Source: Cyclobacterium amurskyense | GTDB taxonomy: Bacteria > Bacteroidota > Bacteroidia > Cytophagales > Cyclobacteriaceae | Assembly (NCBI RefSeq): GCF_001050135.1 | Contig: NZ_CP012040.1 | Location: forward strand, 620,001 to 684,000 | Direction: 5' to 3' | Length of the DNA stretch: 64,000 bases | Part shown: piece after piece, positions 53,895 through 63,721 of the stretch | Numbering within the stretch: position 1 is the first letter of the stretch | Layout of the letters: every line of letters starts with the position of its first letter | Notes under the pieces: generated by a model | Told to the model about the DNA's origin: nothing | The model's database searches: none | What the model saw: only the letters and a program-made list of their open reading frames with translations | Position numbers and translations under genes: made by a program

Positions 53895-55256
53895 ATGAAA
53901 AAAATATTAACACTCCTTATAGGTTTATTCTTTTGGGTATCGGTTTATGCACAGCAAGATTCCACGCTGTGGAAACCAACCTTAAATGTAGGACTTCGCT
54001 CTTATTTTATGCGTACTTCCTATTGGGAGGATTACAAAAATGACTACGCTTGGGGACAAATGGCTAGAATAGCTTTTACTTCCAAATTGCCCCATCACTT
54101 TCAAGTACAAGCTGAATACTTGGGATTTCTCAACATATTGAGCTCAGATCTTAGTGTCTTTGATTCCAGAGTTTCAAATTTGAACCGCTATGAAGTGGGG
54201 TTGTTTGATGTAAACCATTTGGATAAAACTGTTTTTGGCAAAATCGGCAACCTTCACCTTGATTACTTGCGGGACAACTTTCAGGCAAGCTTGGGTAGGA
54301 TTGAAATAAACAGCCCTTTTATCAATGCCCAGGATGGGAGGCTGAGTCCCACATATGTGGAAGGACTCAACTGGAACCTTAGGGTAAATCCGCGGATTTC
54401 TTTTGCCCAGCATTTGATTACAGGAATATCTCCGCGATCTACAGGAAATTGGTTTGATCTGGGAGAAAGCATAGGTATGTACCCAGTAGGGCGCGATGAA
54501 AACGGGCAAGGTTCCGATTATTCCGGAAATACCAGATCGGATTTTATCAATATACTGGACTTAAAATTCAGACTTAATTCGGCCTCTAGCCTTATTTTAA
54601 ACCATACATTGGTCAATAATATTTACAGTGCTTACCTGGCTCAATGGGACAAAAACTGGGAATTGCCTAACAGTTCCTTCCAGTGGATCACAGGCCTTCA
54701 AACAACTATACAACATGGAATAGGAAATGGCGGGAATGAGGATATAGCCCTGAGGTATAAGAATCCTGAAGATTTCCACTGGATACTTAGTGGAAGAATC
54801 GGGATAAAATCAGAAAAGAGCTTATGGCATATCAATTACACCAAAATGCAAGGTGAGGGACGCTATTTAAGTCCTAGGGAATGGGGAAAGGATCCATTCT
54901 ATACCTTTATACCTAGGGAAAGAAATGAGGGACTCGGGCAGGTAGATGCGCTCAGCACCTATTTCCAGCATGCTTTTCCTAAAAAGTCCTTACAATTGTA
55001 CAGCTATATGGGTATGTATTTTTTACCTGATCCTGCAGATGCAACAAAAAACAAATATGCCATGCCAAGCTATGCACAGGCTAATCTTGGCCTTCGGTAC
55101 AATCCTAAAAAATGGATAGAAGGCTTAAACCTACATTTGATATTAATGGGCAAAACGGCTTTGAACCAGCAGGACCTCCGCCCTGCTTGGGTGTACAATA
55201 AGGTCAATCTTTTCCACACCAACCTGATCCTTAATTATACGTTTCCTGGTAATTAA
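53895..55256 (+). CDS. Outer-membrane beta-barrel protein (porin-like)
   Basis: 453 residues with a signal peptide (MKKILTLLIGLFFWVSVYAQ). The mature part has alternating hydrophobic/aromatic strands and short turns typical of 16-18-strand barrels (FQVQAEYLGFLNIL, WHINYTKMQGEGRYL), ending in NLILNYTFPGN. It resembles OprD-like or phosphate-porin-like proteins but no family can be fixed. Co-transcription with the di-haem cytochrome suggests it lets the electron donor across the outer membrane; inference. Confidence 0.8.
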   Translation: MKKILTLLIGLFFWVSVYAQQDSTLWKPTLNVGLRSYFMRTSYWEDYKNDYAWGQMARIAFTSKLPHHFQVQAEYLGFLNILSSDLSVFDSRVSNLNRYEVGLFDVNHLDKTVFGKIGNLHLDYLRDNFQASLGRIEINSPFINAQDGRLSPTYVEGLNWNLRVNPRISFAQHLITGISPRSTGNWFDLGESIGMYPVGRDENGQGSDYSGNTRSDFINILDLKFRLNSASSLILNHTLVNNIYSAYLAQWDKNWELPNSSFQWITGLQTTIQHGIGNGGNEDIALRYKNPEDFHWILSGRIGIKSEKSLWHINYTKMQGEGRYLSPREWGKDPFYTFIPRERNEGLGQVDALSTYFQHAFPKKSLQLYSYMGMYFLPDPADATKNKYAMPSYAQANLGLRYNPKKWIEGLNLHLILMGKTALNQQDLRPAWVYNKVNLFHTNLILNYTFPGN

Positions 55257-55260
55257 TCCA

Positions 55261-55478
55261 TTAAACCCGGATTTTGTAATAGAATTTCTCCGTCCTGACA
55301 ATAGTCAGGGGTGAAGCCTGTTCCGTGTTTACGGGAAGTGTTGCAATCACAAGAAAATCAGGCTGTTTGGAAATCTTAGTATAGCACCGCTATGGTGAAA
55401 TTGAAAACAGCAACGAAGTGGCTGATTTTAAAGCGATTTCAGCACGTAATAGAATGTCTATTGCATATTTCGGGTTAA
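55261..55478. repeat. Family A MITE-like element, copy 4 (inverted)
   Basis: 218 bp in the opposite orientation to copies 1-3: it starts TTAAACCCGGATTTTGTAAT and ends GCATATTTCGGGTTAA. It carries the extra CCTGACaatAGTCAGG hairpin. It lies between two convergent genes. Confidence 0.85.
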
Positions 55479-55635
55479 ATTCTCCTGTGTCATTTTATTA
55501 CCGCAATGATATTGTACCTACGACTAGTGGCTATAAAAAAAATCTAGACCAAAACTAGCCGCCTTATCCCTCTATTACTCTGACATAAAATCAGGTAATC
55601 CTTACAACGGAGTAAATCATCGATACACATCCTTT

Positions 55636-55831
55636 ATAACTAGGATTATGCAATAGGATGCGTTATAGCCTGTTCCGTGTTTACGGATAGTGGTGTAATT
55701 ACAAGATAATCAGGCTATTTGAAGACTGAGTCATAGCATCGCTATGATAAAGTCGAAAACAGCAATGAAATGGCTGATTTTGAAGTAATTTCATCGGGCA
55801 ATAGAAGGTCTATTGCATATTTCGGTTTTAA
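55636..55831. repeat. Family A MITE-like element, copy 5 (inverted, diverged)
   Basis: About 196 bp, the same orientation as copy 4 and 158 bases after it. Its ends are GGATTATGCAATAGG and TATTGCATATTTCGGTTTTA; several internal hairpins are kept with changed bases. Confidence 0.8.
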
Positions 55832-55956
55832 GGGTAATTAAGGTTAGCACAAGCAAAACATTTATTTTACTTCCCGAAATCCTTACGGAATCAATACACA
55901 TCCTATACTATTATAGACCATTACTTCCTATTTCATGAATTAACCCGCTACAAATC

Positions 55957-55995
55957 AAAAAAAGCCTTCCCATATAATGGAAAGGCCCTTTTATT
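55957..55995 (-). terminator. Rho-independent terminator of the LruC gene
   Basis: On the minus strand GGGCCTTTCCATTATATGGG with AAGGC forms a hairpin followed by TTTTTTT, 15 bases beyond the stop codon. Confidence 0.8.
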
Positions 55996-56010
55996 ATTTC
56001 TTGTTTGTTC

Positions 56011-58041
56011 TTATTTTTTATAAATGGCATCCGAGTTTACCTGTCCATCAGAATCCAGGTACCAGTCTAGATAAGACATTCCACCAGATTTTGCCCATTC
56101 AGCAAACCTATTGTATGCTTTTGTGAAATCCACTTTTTCCTGTGTATAAGAAATACTTTGAGGAATGTGAAGTGCCCAATTGAACCCTTTATTGCTTGTA
56201 TAATATTTACCTTCACCGATAGCACTGATATCATCTGCTGTATTGAACCACTCTGTATCCATCAGGTCTGTTGGTTGTTTGTTCATAAGGTGAACTTCTC
56301 TACCTCTGTCCTGATTGATGATCATAAATGGATTATAAGGTGCAGCACCCAAATCAGCTTTTCTTATTGACTCTTTGAAAACGATTTTTACAACTAGGGT
56401 GTCGGCTTCATGTTGCGCATTTTCAGGGTTGACATTGGCCATGATCGGTAATTTATCATTTACATCATCCATAATAATCACGGTCGCCAATTTCTGCCCT
56501 TGCTCTACGCCACTTGACAAAGTTTTGATTGTCCCTGTTTTCAACCTAGTACCTTCTACACTCAGAACCTGATCAGAAGACACTCCCAACTGAATTCCAA
56601 AGCCATTGCGGTAGCCAGCACCTGTGGCGCGCACTACTGTAATCAAGTTAATCTCTTTGATACGGTTATTCCCGTTTGATATTTCGTTGATATTGTAATC
56701 TATCACCAAATCATTCAAGTCATAGTCACCAAAGCTTGGCCATAAGTCTTCAAACAACAGGGTCCCAAAGGTATTTTCTCCTAGAGAATAGTTATTAAAA
56801 GCCCTTTCAGCATCTTCAGGATATTCATCCTGGCTATCTGCAACGCCATCACCGTCTTTGTCCTTCTCATCAGAATCAATAGGAACGTAGTCAGATAAAT
56901 CCACACTTGTAATAGGGTTCCAAGAAGCATAAAACATCACATCATTGAAGTCATGGTCACAACCGTTAAAATCCCTGCGAATGTCTTCCCAACCCATTAG
57001 GAGTATTTGCTCTGTGGCATCGTATAAAAACACCATTTGATCCCTTAAGTCCTCCTTATTGTTAGCTGTATTTAAGTCTTTATCTGCATAAAAAACACCA
57101 TTACCATAACCTAGGCCACCTTGCCAGCCGTTTGAAATCAAAAACCAACCGATATAAGTATCTTTTTCAAAGGCTCCATCTTTTGGGCCTACTAATTTGA
57201 CTTTGTCTCCAGGGCTTAATACACCTGCTTGAGCATTTGGAAAAATTATGGTTTTGTTCTTGATATCTGCAGCGGTTTTAGGTGCTTCCCCCTCCTTGTA
57301 ATAATAATAACCAATGGCATTTCTATAACTTCCGCCTGTATGCACATAAGTCACCCACACTTCAGCATCTTCACTTACAAACAATTCCCTTTTGTACTTC
57401 TCATTTAAAGCTTCAGGATTTGATGATCTAATGTCCTTTCGTTCCGGGAGACTAGAGTTGATATTCTTCAACAATTGCTCAGAAATTTTGTCTGCTTCTA
57501 TCAAATATTCAGGTTTGCCATTGCTCTTCCATGATCCAAGGGTAAGAAAATCTTCATTGATAGAAGCCGTTCTTAAATTTGCTTTTACCTCATCCGTTGA
57601 GAAATATTCATCAGGTAAAATACTTGGATTGGCAGCATCATAAATATAGTTGACACGTCCTCCTGAAACTGGCACAATGGCCATTGGTTCTACACCTATG
57701 TAATCAGAAGTCACAAATACCTGTTTTACATAGCTTGGAAGGTCTAATGTGGTGGCAGCACTACCCTGCTCATCTAAACGAACAGTCTGCAATAACTTAC
57801 CTTCTTTCTGAGGGTTGCCATTGTATATTTTATAGACCACATTTGATATTGGTGTCTTATCCCTGCTAACAGCAGAAAGATTGAAGTCAACTGAAGTAGT
57901 AGTAGAAAAATCAAAATTTACCGGGATATTCAGTCCAAGGTTATCTTCTGGAATTACTGTTTCAGAGATTTCATTGATAGGATCGCAGGCAAATAATGTT
58001 GCCACAATTCCAAAGATCAGAAATAAGCTATTATTTTTCAT
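56011..58041 (-). CDS. LruC domain-containing lipoprotein
   Basis: The start MKNNSLFLIFGIVATLFACD gives a lipobox ending at LFAC; a longer frame 36 codons upstream lacks a signal and runs over the -7 element. The 676 residues end in the LruC domain (WPSFGDYDLNDLVIDYNINE). A thrombospondin-3-like calcium loop (DKDGDGVADSQDEYPEDAER) precedes it. LruC proteins are lipid-anchored surface proteins of Bacteroidota and Leptospira of unknown role; calcium binding is likely. A terminator closes the gene. Confidence 0.88.
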   Translation of the reverse strand: MKNNSLFLIFGIVATLFACDPINEISETVIPEDNLGLNIPVNFDFSTTTSVDFNLSAVSRDKTPISNVVYKIYNGNPQKEGKLLQTVRLDEQGSAATTLDLPSYVKQVFVTSDYIGVEPMAIVPVSGGRVNYIYDAANPSILPDEYFSTDEVKANLRTASINEDFLTLGSWKSNGKPEYLIEADKISEQLLKNINSSLPERKDIRSSNPEALNEKYKRELFVSEDAEVWVTYVHTGGSYRNAIGYYYYKEGEAPKTAADIKNKTIIFPNAQAGVLSPGDKVKLVGPKDGAFEKDTYIGWFLISNGWQGGLGYGNGVFYADKDLNTANNKEDLRDQMVFLYDATEQILLMGWEDIRRDFNGCDHDFNDVMFYASWNPITSVDLSDYVPIDSDEKDKDGDGVADSQDEYPEDAERAFNNYSLGENTFGTLLFEDLWPSFGDYDLNDLVIDYNINEISNGNNRIKEINLITVVRATGAGYRNGFGIQLGVSSDQVLSVEGTRLKTGTIKTLSSGVEQGQKLATVIIMDDVNDKLPIMANVNPENAQHEADTLVVKIVFKESIRKADLGAAPYNPFMIINQDRGREVHLMNKQPTDLMDTEWFNTADDISAIGEGKYYTSNKGFNWALHIPQSISYTQEKVDFTKAYNRFAEWAKSGGMSYLDWYLDSDGQVNSDAIYKK

Positions 58042-58078
58042 ATCTATAAGTTTTAAAAATTTCTCTTTTCGTATGATA

Positions 58079-58086
58079 CAAATGTA
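58079..58086 (-). promoter_or_regulatory. -7 promoter element of the LruC gene
   Basis: TACATTTG on the minus strand, 37 bases before the ATG at 58041, is an exact TAnnTTTG. No clear -33 element at 20 bases. It supports the shorter start for the LruC protein. Confidence 0.5.
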
Positions 58087-58310
58087 TATAGAAAGAGAGC
58101 CGAATAGGAATAAACTCGTTAGACAGGGGTTTCCAATAGGTAAAATCAATATTTCAGAAGGTGAATTGAATTATCACTAGCTTTAAATTTAATCCGAATA
58201 TAGGTAGGTGCAGTCTATTTCGAGATTGGGTCAAAGGATAATACTTATGATCCTAGTTTGGTGATTTCCATCAATCAATAGGGTTGATGGAAAAATAGGG
58301 GTGTATGCAT

Positions 58311-58346
58311 AAAAAAACCAGCCCGGAATTCTTCCCAAGCTAGTTT
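58311..58346 (-). terminator. Probable terminator of the DUF6503-like gene
   Basis: Minus-strand hairpin AAACTAGCTTGGGAA-gaa-TTCCGGGCTGGTTT, partly held by G-T pairs, followed by TTTT. It lies about 40 bases past the stop codon. Confidence 0.6.
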
Positions 58347-58387
58347 ATATCTTAAAATCTAAACAGATTTTAAGCAATTAATGATTG

Positions 58388-59188
58388 TTATTTATTATCT
58401 TCTGCTACAATCGCATTGGCTGGAATGGAATAAAAACCTTCTGGTTTGGCCTCTTTGGATAAGCTAATATTTTTAAAATCAACCCTGCTCCTTTCCTCTA
58501 CTACAACTCCTTCTTCAATGTTATACCAAGCAATCGAAGTAGGCAATAGGACTCCATCTACTTCTGCCCATTTATCATATCTGATAAAATTGGCTGATTC
58601 TGGCTTTTTATCAGTTCCAAAAGTTGCCTTATAGGCAAGCCAGGCCATTTTGGATGTTTCAGTATCATAATACAGATAATATTCATCGCTAGAAGAGTCA
58701 CCTACCCCAGAATTAAAAGTGACTTTAATACCACTATAGTTCTTACCCAGTATCTCCTTGTCCTCTGTTTTCTTATAATTCAAACCAGGATCTGCAAGTA
58801 CAAATGGCATGGCGTAAAAATAGAACATGAGGTTGTGCCTAAACAGAGGATTACTTTTATATTCTCCTTCTTTGTTCAGGGACCATGCTTTTTCTCCATC
58901 AAAACCAATATCATAATCAGAGGTGATTGTCTTGTCCATACGGCGGTGCAAATCGATAATTTGTTGTTGGCCCTCGCCGGGATCACCAATCTCATACATT
59001 AATGTCTTTTCCTTTTTCCATTGATCGATACCGCCGTGGGCTTCAAGTACTTTGGCAAAATCAGATGGATAATCGTTGATCGTCATTTCTTGTTTTGTAG
59101 CCTCTGAGGATTGCCCCTTTTGGTTTTGGGATTTTTCCTGACAGGCAGTAAAGGCTGACAGAAAAACCACTATAATCAACTTGTTCAT
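58388..59188 (-). CDS. DUF6503-like lipoprotein
   Basis: 266 residues with a lipoprotein signal (FLSAFTAC). The mature domain (AKVLEAHGGIDQWKKEKTLM, DFDGEK-like IGFDGEKAWSLNKEGEY, YYLYYDTETSKMAWLAYKAT) resembles the DUF6503/LolA-like beta-sandwich proteins widespread in this phylum. These are thought to bind lipids or small hydrophobic ligands in the periplasm; no function is proven. It is transcribed alone. Confidence 0.75.
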   Translation of the reverse strand: MNKLIIVVFLSAFTACQEKSQNQKGQSSEATKQEMTINDYPSDFAKVLEAHGGIDQWKKEKTLMYEIGDPGEGQQQIIDLHRRMDKTITSDYDIGFDGEKAWSLNKEGEYKSNPLFRHNLMFYFYAMPFVLADPGLNYKKTEDKEILGKNYSGIKVTFNSGVGDSSSDEYYLYYDTETSKMAWLAYKATFGTDKKPESANFIRYDKWAEVDGVLLPTSIAWYNIEEGVVVEERSRVDFKNISLSKEAKPEGFYSIPANAIVAEDNK

Positions 59189-59607
59189 AACTTAAAGTTT
59201 GGTTTTTATTTAATTGATATGTTTAGAATTAAATCTAAAATTACCGTTTATAGTTTTGTCAATAAGGACGCGATGACACAAAGTTATTGGGCTTTGTTTT
59301 TGGTGAATTATTCCGCTTATTTTAATCAACATATCCCCTTAGTACAGCAGAATCTTGTAACACAAATAAAATATATTCTGGGCCTTGGTGCTTATTTTCA
59401 ATTGTCTATAAAAAGGCACTGATTCATGACTCGTCCTGTATCCCTAAATTCTGGCGAAAAATGAAAAACTTAAGGAATAATATTCAGATCAAATTGGGAA
59501 TAGTGTTTTTACGAAAAGTATGAAATTTAAGTTTACTTTTTTTGAATTGGTAAAACTTAGTTCTGAACCAGCAGGAATAATTAATCTCTAAAAATGAAAA
59601 ATATCAT
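59189..59607. other. Gap between lipoprotein and RNA methyltransferase genes
   Basis: No credible gene. A 67-codon frame at 59219-59422 has no recognisable feature. The left edge should hold the lipoprotein promoter. Confidence 0.4.
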
Positions 59608-60354
59608 CTATTGCATGTTTCTTTTTAAATTGTCACAAAGGACAGCCGTTGCGATGGCAACATTTAATGATTCAGCCTTTCCAAAGGCGGGAATGGTCAA
59701 TTTTTGGGTAACAATATTTTCCATCTGCTTAGAAATCCCATTGGACTCATTCCCCATAAGTAATACTCCTTCTGCTGCATCAGTAAGTTGATGCACGTTC
59801 ATTCCCTCCAAAAAAGCACCATAAATTGGAATACCTGATCCCTTGAGCTTATTGAACAAATCAACATATTCAAAATTCATCCTAGTAAAAGAACCCATGC
59901 TTGCATTCAATACTTTTGGATTGTAAATATCTGCTGTATTTTCTGACAACAACAGTTTATTTATCCCATACCAATCAGCAATTCGAATGATAGTCCCTAA
60001 GTTTCCTGGATCTCTAATGTCGTCCAAAGCAAGGATCAATTGCCCTTTCTCTAAAACCAGCGGCTTATTTCCTTTCACTTCAGCAACAGCAAGTGCCTGA
60101 TCATTAGAAGAAAAAGTACCCAACGAAGCCAACTCTTTGGGCTTGACCATAATTTTGATTCCTGCAAAAGTACTGAGCAGTGATGCGTTTTCTTCTTGGA
60201 ATTTTTCTGTACAAAGCAAATGACTAATCGTGAAATTTGAAAGCAACAATTCCGTTACATTTTTAGCTCCTTCCACAAAAAATGCACGTTCTTGTTTACG
60301 GAATTTTTTCTGGTGCAAGGATTTAATAAACTTAACTGTATTTTTGCTTAGCAT
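59608..60354 (-). CDS. TrmH/SpoU-family RNA 2'-O-methyltransferase
   Basis: From MLSKNTVKFIKSLHQKKFRK the protein has 248 residues. The N-terminal RNA-binding substrate domain (AFFVEGAKNVTELL) is followed by the SPOUT knot: motif 1 LDDIRDPGNLGTIIRIADWY, motif 2 LLMGNESNGISKQM and motif 3 LTIPAFGKAESLNVAIATAV. These mark a SAM-dependent ribose methyltransferase acting on rRNA or tRNA. A frame 26 codons longer would run into the divergent tamL start and lacks family similarity, so the shorter start is preferred. Confidence 0.92.
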   Translation of the reverse strand: MLSKNTVKFIKSLHQKKFRKQERAFFVEGAKNVTELLLSNFTISHLLCTEKFQEENASLLSTFAGIKIMVKPKELASLGTFSSNDQALAVAEVKGNKPLVLEKGQLILALDDIRDPGNLGTIIRIADWYGINKLLLSENTADIYNPKVLNASMGSFTRMNFEYVDLFNKLKGSGIPIYGAFLEGMNVHQLTDAAEGVLLMGNESNGISKQMENIVTQKLTIPAFGKAESLNVAIATAVLCDNLKRNMQ

Positions 60355-60371
60355 TAGTCGCGAGTGTTGTT

Positions 60372-62789
60372 GTGAAGAAGACCAAATATATAAATTTTCT
60401 TTTTTTGATCCATTTGTTATGGAGTTGTTCATTGACCAAAGGCCTTGAGGAAAATGAGCTATTGCTAACAGATGTAAACACCCAAGGCATTAATAAAAGT
60501 AATGCTGAGGCAATTAAAGCGCTTATCCAACAAAAGCCAAATACCAAAATTCCCCTATTAAACATTTCACCAGGTGTAATGCTATACAATCTGGGCCATG
60601 CGTTTTATGACAGCAGCAAGCTTGCTGAAAAACAATACCAAACCAAACAGGAACTCCGAAAAACTTCAGAAAAAATTCGCCAAGGCAGTACTTCCGGAAA
60701 AGTTGAAAAGAAGTACAATAAACTAAACAGTAAAATTAGTAACCTTGAAAAAAAACTGGAATATGGCAATTGGTTTATGCGAACAGGAAATCCCAAGGTG
60801 ATTTTGGACAGTAGCAAGACAGCCACCTCTCGGCAGCAAATCTCAATTTATTTACAGAACAACGGTTTTTTTGATGCCACAGTAGCTACAGAAATTGACA
60901 AAAAAGCAAAAAAGGCAAAAGTTAACTACCTGATAAATGAAAACAGTCTATACAGTATTGACAGCTTAATAAATACCACTGCAGACACAAGTTTGCAAGG
61001 TTTGCTGAAAGAACATCAAAAATATTCCTTCTTAAAAAAGGGAGCACGGTACAGCCAAACCAATGTTACAAAAGAGCGGCAAAGAATAGAGGATTTATTA
61101 AAAGCCAATGGCTACTATACTTTTTCCAAGTCCTATATTGAATACAATGTTTACAAGGACACCCTTGAAAAGCATGTGGTGATCGAACAAATCATCCAAA
61201 ATTCAAAGGAAGGAGAAAATCACCAGGTATACACAATAGACTCAATCACTTTTACGATTGCTCGTCCCAATGAGTTGATTCAGGACAATCAGGTGCTAAC
61301 TACTTGGAAAGACATTAGGTTTTCCATGTATCAAGATAGATATTCTGAAAAAATAATCAGCTCGAGGATTTTTCAGGAGAAGGGTGATTTGTACAATAAA
61401 AATGCAGTCATAGAAACCCAACGGCAATTGGCTAACCTGGACATGTTTAGGTTTGTCAACATTTCCTTTGACACTTTAGGTAATAGTATCACTACAAAAA
61501 TCTTCACCAGACCCAACCAAAAATTTCAAATAACCAATCAATTGGGAGCCAGTGTAACGGAACAACTCCCTGGGCCCTTTTTCAGTCATTCCCTTCGAAA
61601 CAGGAATATTTTTAAAGGCCTGGAAATATTTGAATTTAACTTTCGTGCTGGCTTGGAAGGAGTTGCTTCTGCTACTACAGAGGGAGGGGTGTACAGAAGT
61701 CGTGAACTATCAACCTCAGCATCTATTATCTTCCCGCAGTTTCTGGTACCTTTTAATTTTGGTACTTTGGAGAAATTCGGGCAATACAATCCTCGAACTA
61801 GAACACTACTGGGTTACAGTTTCGTCAATCGACCTGAATATGTAAGGGAGGCATTAAATACAATTCTCGCTTATACCTGGGCGACCAGAAACCTAAAGCA
61901 ACAATTTTCTGTCAGCCTGCTTGATGCGAACCTTATTCGTTCCAGCCTGGATTCTTTGTTTCAGGACCGCTTGGAAGAAATCCAAGACCAAGGCAATAAC
62001 CTGATCAATTCTTTTCTCCCCTCCTATGTAAGTAGTATTTCAGGACAGGTCATCATCAATTTTAACCAATACGGACTATTCCAGAAAAAGGAAGCTTCAC
62101 TGTGGCGGCTCTTCGCAGAGAGTGGGGGGACTACCTTCAATTGGATAGATCCAAAACGCTTTGGGGACAAGGATTTAAACTATTTCCAATTTCTAAAATT
62201 TCAATCTGATTTTAGAAAATACATTCCCTTAAACAATAGGAGCACCTTTGCTTACCGTTTGAATCTCGGATTGGCAAAGCCCTATGGCATAAGTGGTGGT
62301 GTTTTGCCTTATGAGAAATACTTCTTTGCAGGTGGTAGCACAAGCATCCGAGCTTGGCAACCCCGTAGGCTTGGGCCAGGAAGTTTCACACCTGAAACAA
62401 ATGAAGATGGCACTTTCGATTATCGATTTGAACAACCTGGAGAAATATTATTTGAAGCAATGTTCGAATACAGGAGGAAATTGTTTGGCTATTTTGACGG
62501 CGCTATCTTTCTAGATGCCGGCAATACCTGGACCTTTGCAGTGGATCCCTCACGAGAAGGAGCAGAATTTAAGGCCAACCGATTTTATAAAGAAATCGCA
62601 GTAGGAACAGGCATTGGCTTAAGAATGGATTTTGAATTTCTGGTTTTAAGATTGGACATGGGAATAAAAGCATATGACCCTGCCAGACCTGAAAATGAAC
62701 GTTTTATTCTAGATAAGCTTTCCTTAAAAAACCCATTGGGAGAGCCTGGACAGCAAGTATTCAATATAGGTATTGGTTATCCTTTTTAA
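60372..62789 (+). CDS. TamL-like lipoprotein of the BamA/TamA superfamily
   Basis: 805 residues from a GTG start; no in-frame ATG lies upstream before the neighbouring gene. A lipoprotein signal ends at LLWSC, which distinguishes TamL from TamA. POTRA-like domains occupy about residues 30-400 (ISIYLQNNGFFDATVATEID, YSQTNVTKERQRIEDLLKAN). The C-terminal 16-strand BamA barrel ends in PGQQVFNIGIGYPF. TamL probably works with a TamB protein in outer-membrane assembly or lipid transport; no tamB lies beside it here. It is followed by hemF after 23 bases. Confidence 0.88.
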   Translation: MKKTKYINFLFLIHLLWSCSLTKGLEENELLLTDVNTQGINKSNAEAIKALIQQKPNTKIPLLNISPGVMLYNLGHAFYDSSKLAEKQYQTKQELRKTSEKIRQGSTSGKVEKKYNKLNSKISNLEKKLEYGNWFMRTGNPKVILDSSKTATSRQQISIYLQNNGFFDATVATEIDKKAKKAKVNYLINENSLYSIDSLINTTADTSLQGLLKEHQKYSFLKKGARYSQTNVTKERQRIEDLLKANGYYTFSKSYIEYNVYKDTLEKHVVIEQIIQNSKEGENHQVYTIDSITFTIARPNELIQDNQVLTTWKDIRFSMYQDRYSEKIISSRIFQEKGDLYNKNAVIETQRQLANLDMFRFVNISFDTLGNSITTKIFTRPNQKFQITNQLGASVTEQLPGPFFSHSLRNRNIFKGLEIFEFNFRAGLEGVASATTEGGVYRSRELSTSASIIFPQFLVPFNFGTLEKFGQYNPRTRTLLGYSFVNRPEYVREALNTILAYTWATRNLKQQFSVSLLDANLIRSSLDSLFQDRLEEIQDQGNNLINSFLPSYVSSISGQVIINFNQYGLFQKKEASLWRLFAESGGTTFNWIDPKRFGDKDLNYFQFLKFQSDFRKYIPLNNRSTFAYRLNLGLAKPYGISGGVLPYEKYFFAGGSTSIRAWQPRRLGPGSFTPETNEDGTFDYRFEQPGEILFEAMFEYRRKLFGYFDGAIFLDAGNTWTFAVDPSREGAEFKANRFYKEIAVGTGIGLRMDFEFLVLRLDMGIKAYDPARPENERFILDKLSLKNPLGEPGQQVFNIGIGYPF

Positions 62790-62812
62790 CACTTATCAAT
62801 TACCCAGTTAAC

Positions 62813-63718
62813 ATGGAAAAAGAAAACAAAGAGATTATTGCGGAAAAATTCCGTAAGATACAGCAACATATTTGTGAAGCTTTAGAAAAAGGCGATGGCC
62901 CAGGTAGGTTTGAAACGGATAACTGGGAAAGAGAACAAGGTGGAGGGGGAACCACAAAAGTGCTGACCGAAGGACAGGTTATCGCAAAGGGTGGTGTGGC
63001 CTTCTCTGCTGTACACGGACCTACTCCGGAAAAGATTTTAAAAAAACTGGCACTAGAAAAAGCAGATTTTTTTGCCACAGGTGTTTCTATTGTCATCCAT
63101 CCCAAGAGCCCAATGGTACCTATAATTCACATGAATATCAGGTACTTTGAAATGAGCGATGGCACTTATTGGTTCGGAGGAGGAATAGACTTAACACCTC
63201 ATTATATAGATCAGGAGGATGCCAAATATTTCCACCAGCAACTCAAAGAACATTGTGATGCTTTTGACCCTAATTACTATGATAAATTCAAAAAGTGGGC
63301 AGATGACTATTTTTACATTCCTCATAGGAAGGAAACCAGGGGTATAGGAGGAATCTTCTTTGATAGATTAACTGCCAGCGAAGAAATGCCTTTTCCGAAA
63401 TTGCTCTCTTTTGTTGAAGGTCTGGGTTTTTTATTCCCTAAAATCTATTGTCATTACATGGAGAAAAATGCAAATCTTCCCTATGGAGAAAAAGAACTCA
63501 GTTGGCAAGCTTTGAGGCGTGGCAGGTATGTTGAGTTTAATCTGGTGTGGGATGCTGGAACTAAATTTGGATTGGACACGAATGGCAGAACTGAAAGTAT
63601 ACTGATGAGTATGCCTCCAATGGCAAATTGGGTATACAATCAGCCACCAGCCGCTGGGACTAAAGAATCAGAAACGCTACAACTATTGAAAAAAGAAATT
63701 AACTGGGTTAAAGCATAG
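62813..63718 (+). CDS. hemF: Oxygen-dependent coproporphyrinogen III oxidase
   Basis: 301 residues, the full HemF length. Conserved stretches: WEREQGGGGTTKVLTEGQVI, PMVPIIHMNIRYFEM (catalytic His region), GGGIDLTPHYIDQEDAKYFH, YFYIPHRKETRGIGGIFFD and RRGRYVEFNLVWDAGTKFGL, ending TESILMSMPP. It converts coproporphyrinogen III to protoporphyrinogen IX with O2 in haem synthesis. It probably shares a transcript with tamL and the PAP2 gene that starts three bases later. Haem supply links it loosely to the cytochrome upstream. Confidence 0.97.
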   Translation: MEKENKEIIAEKFRKIQQHICEALEKGDGPGRFETDNWEREQGGGGTTKVLTEGQVIAKGGVAFSAVHGPTPEKILKKLALEKADFFATGVSIVIHPKSPMVPIIHMNIRYFEMSDGTYWFGGGIDLTPHYIDQEDAKYFHQQLKEHCDAFDPNYYDKFKKWADDYFYIPHRKETRGIGGIFFDRLTASEEMPFPKLLSFVEGLGFLFPKIYCHYMEKNANLPYGEKELSWQALRRGRYVEFNLVWDAGTKFGLDTNGRTESILMSMPPMANWVYNQPPAAGTKESETLQLLKKEINWVKA

Positions 63719-63721
63719 CAA

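Noticed and set aside
59219..59422. 67-codon plus-strand frame in the gap before the RNA methyltransferase
   Set aside because: No recognisable features, and it overlaps the region where the lipoprotein promoter should lie.
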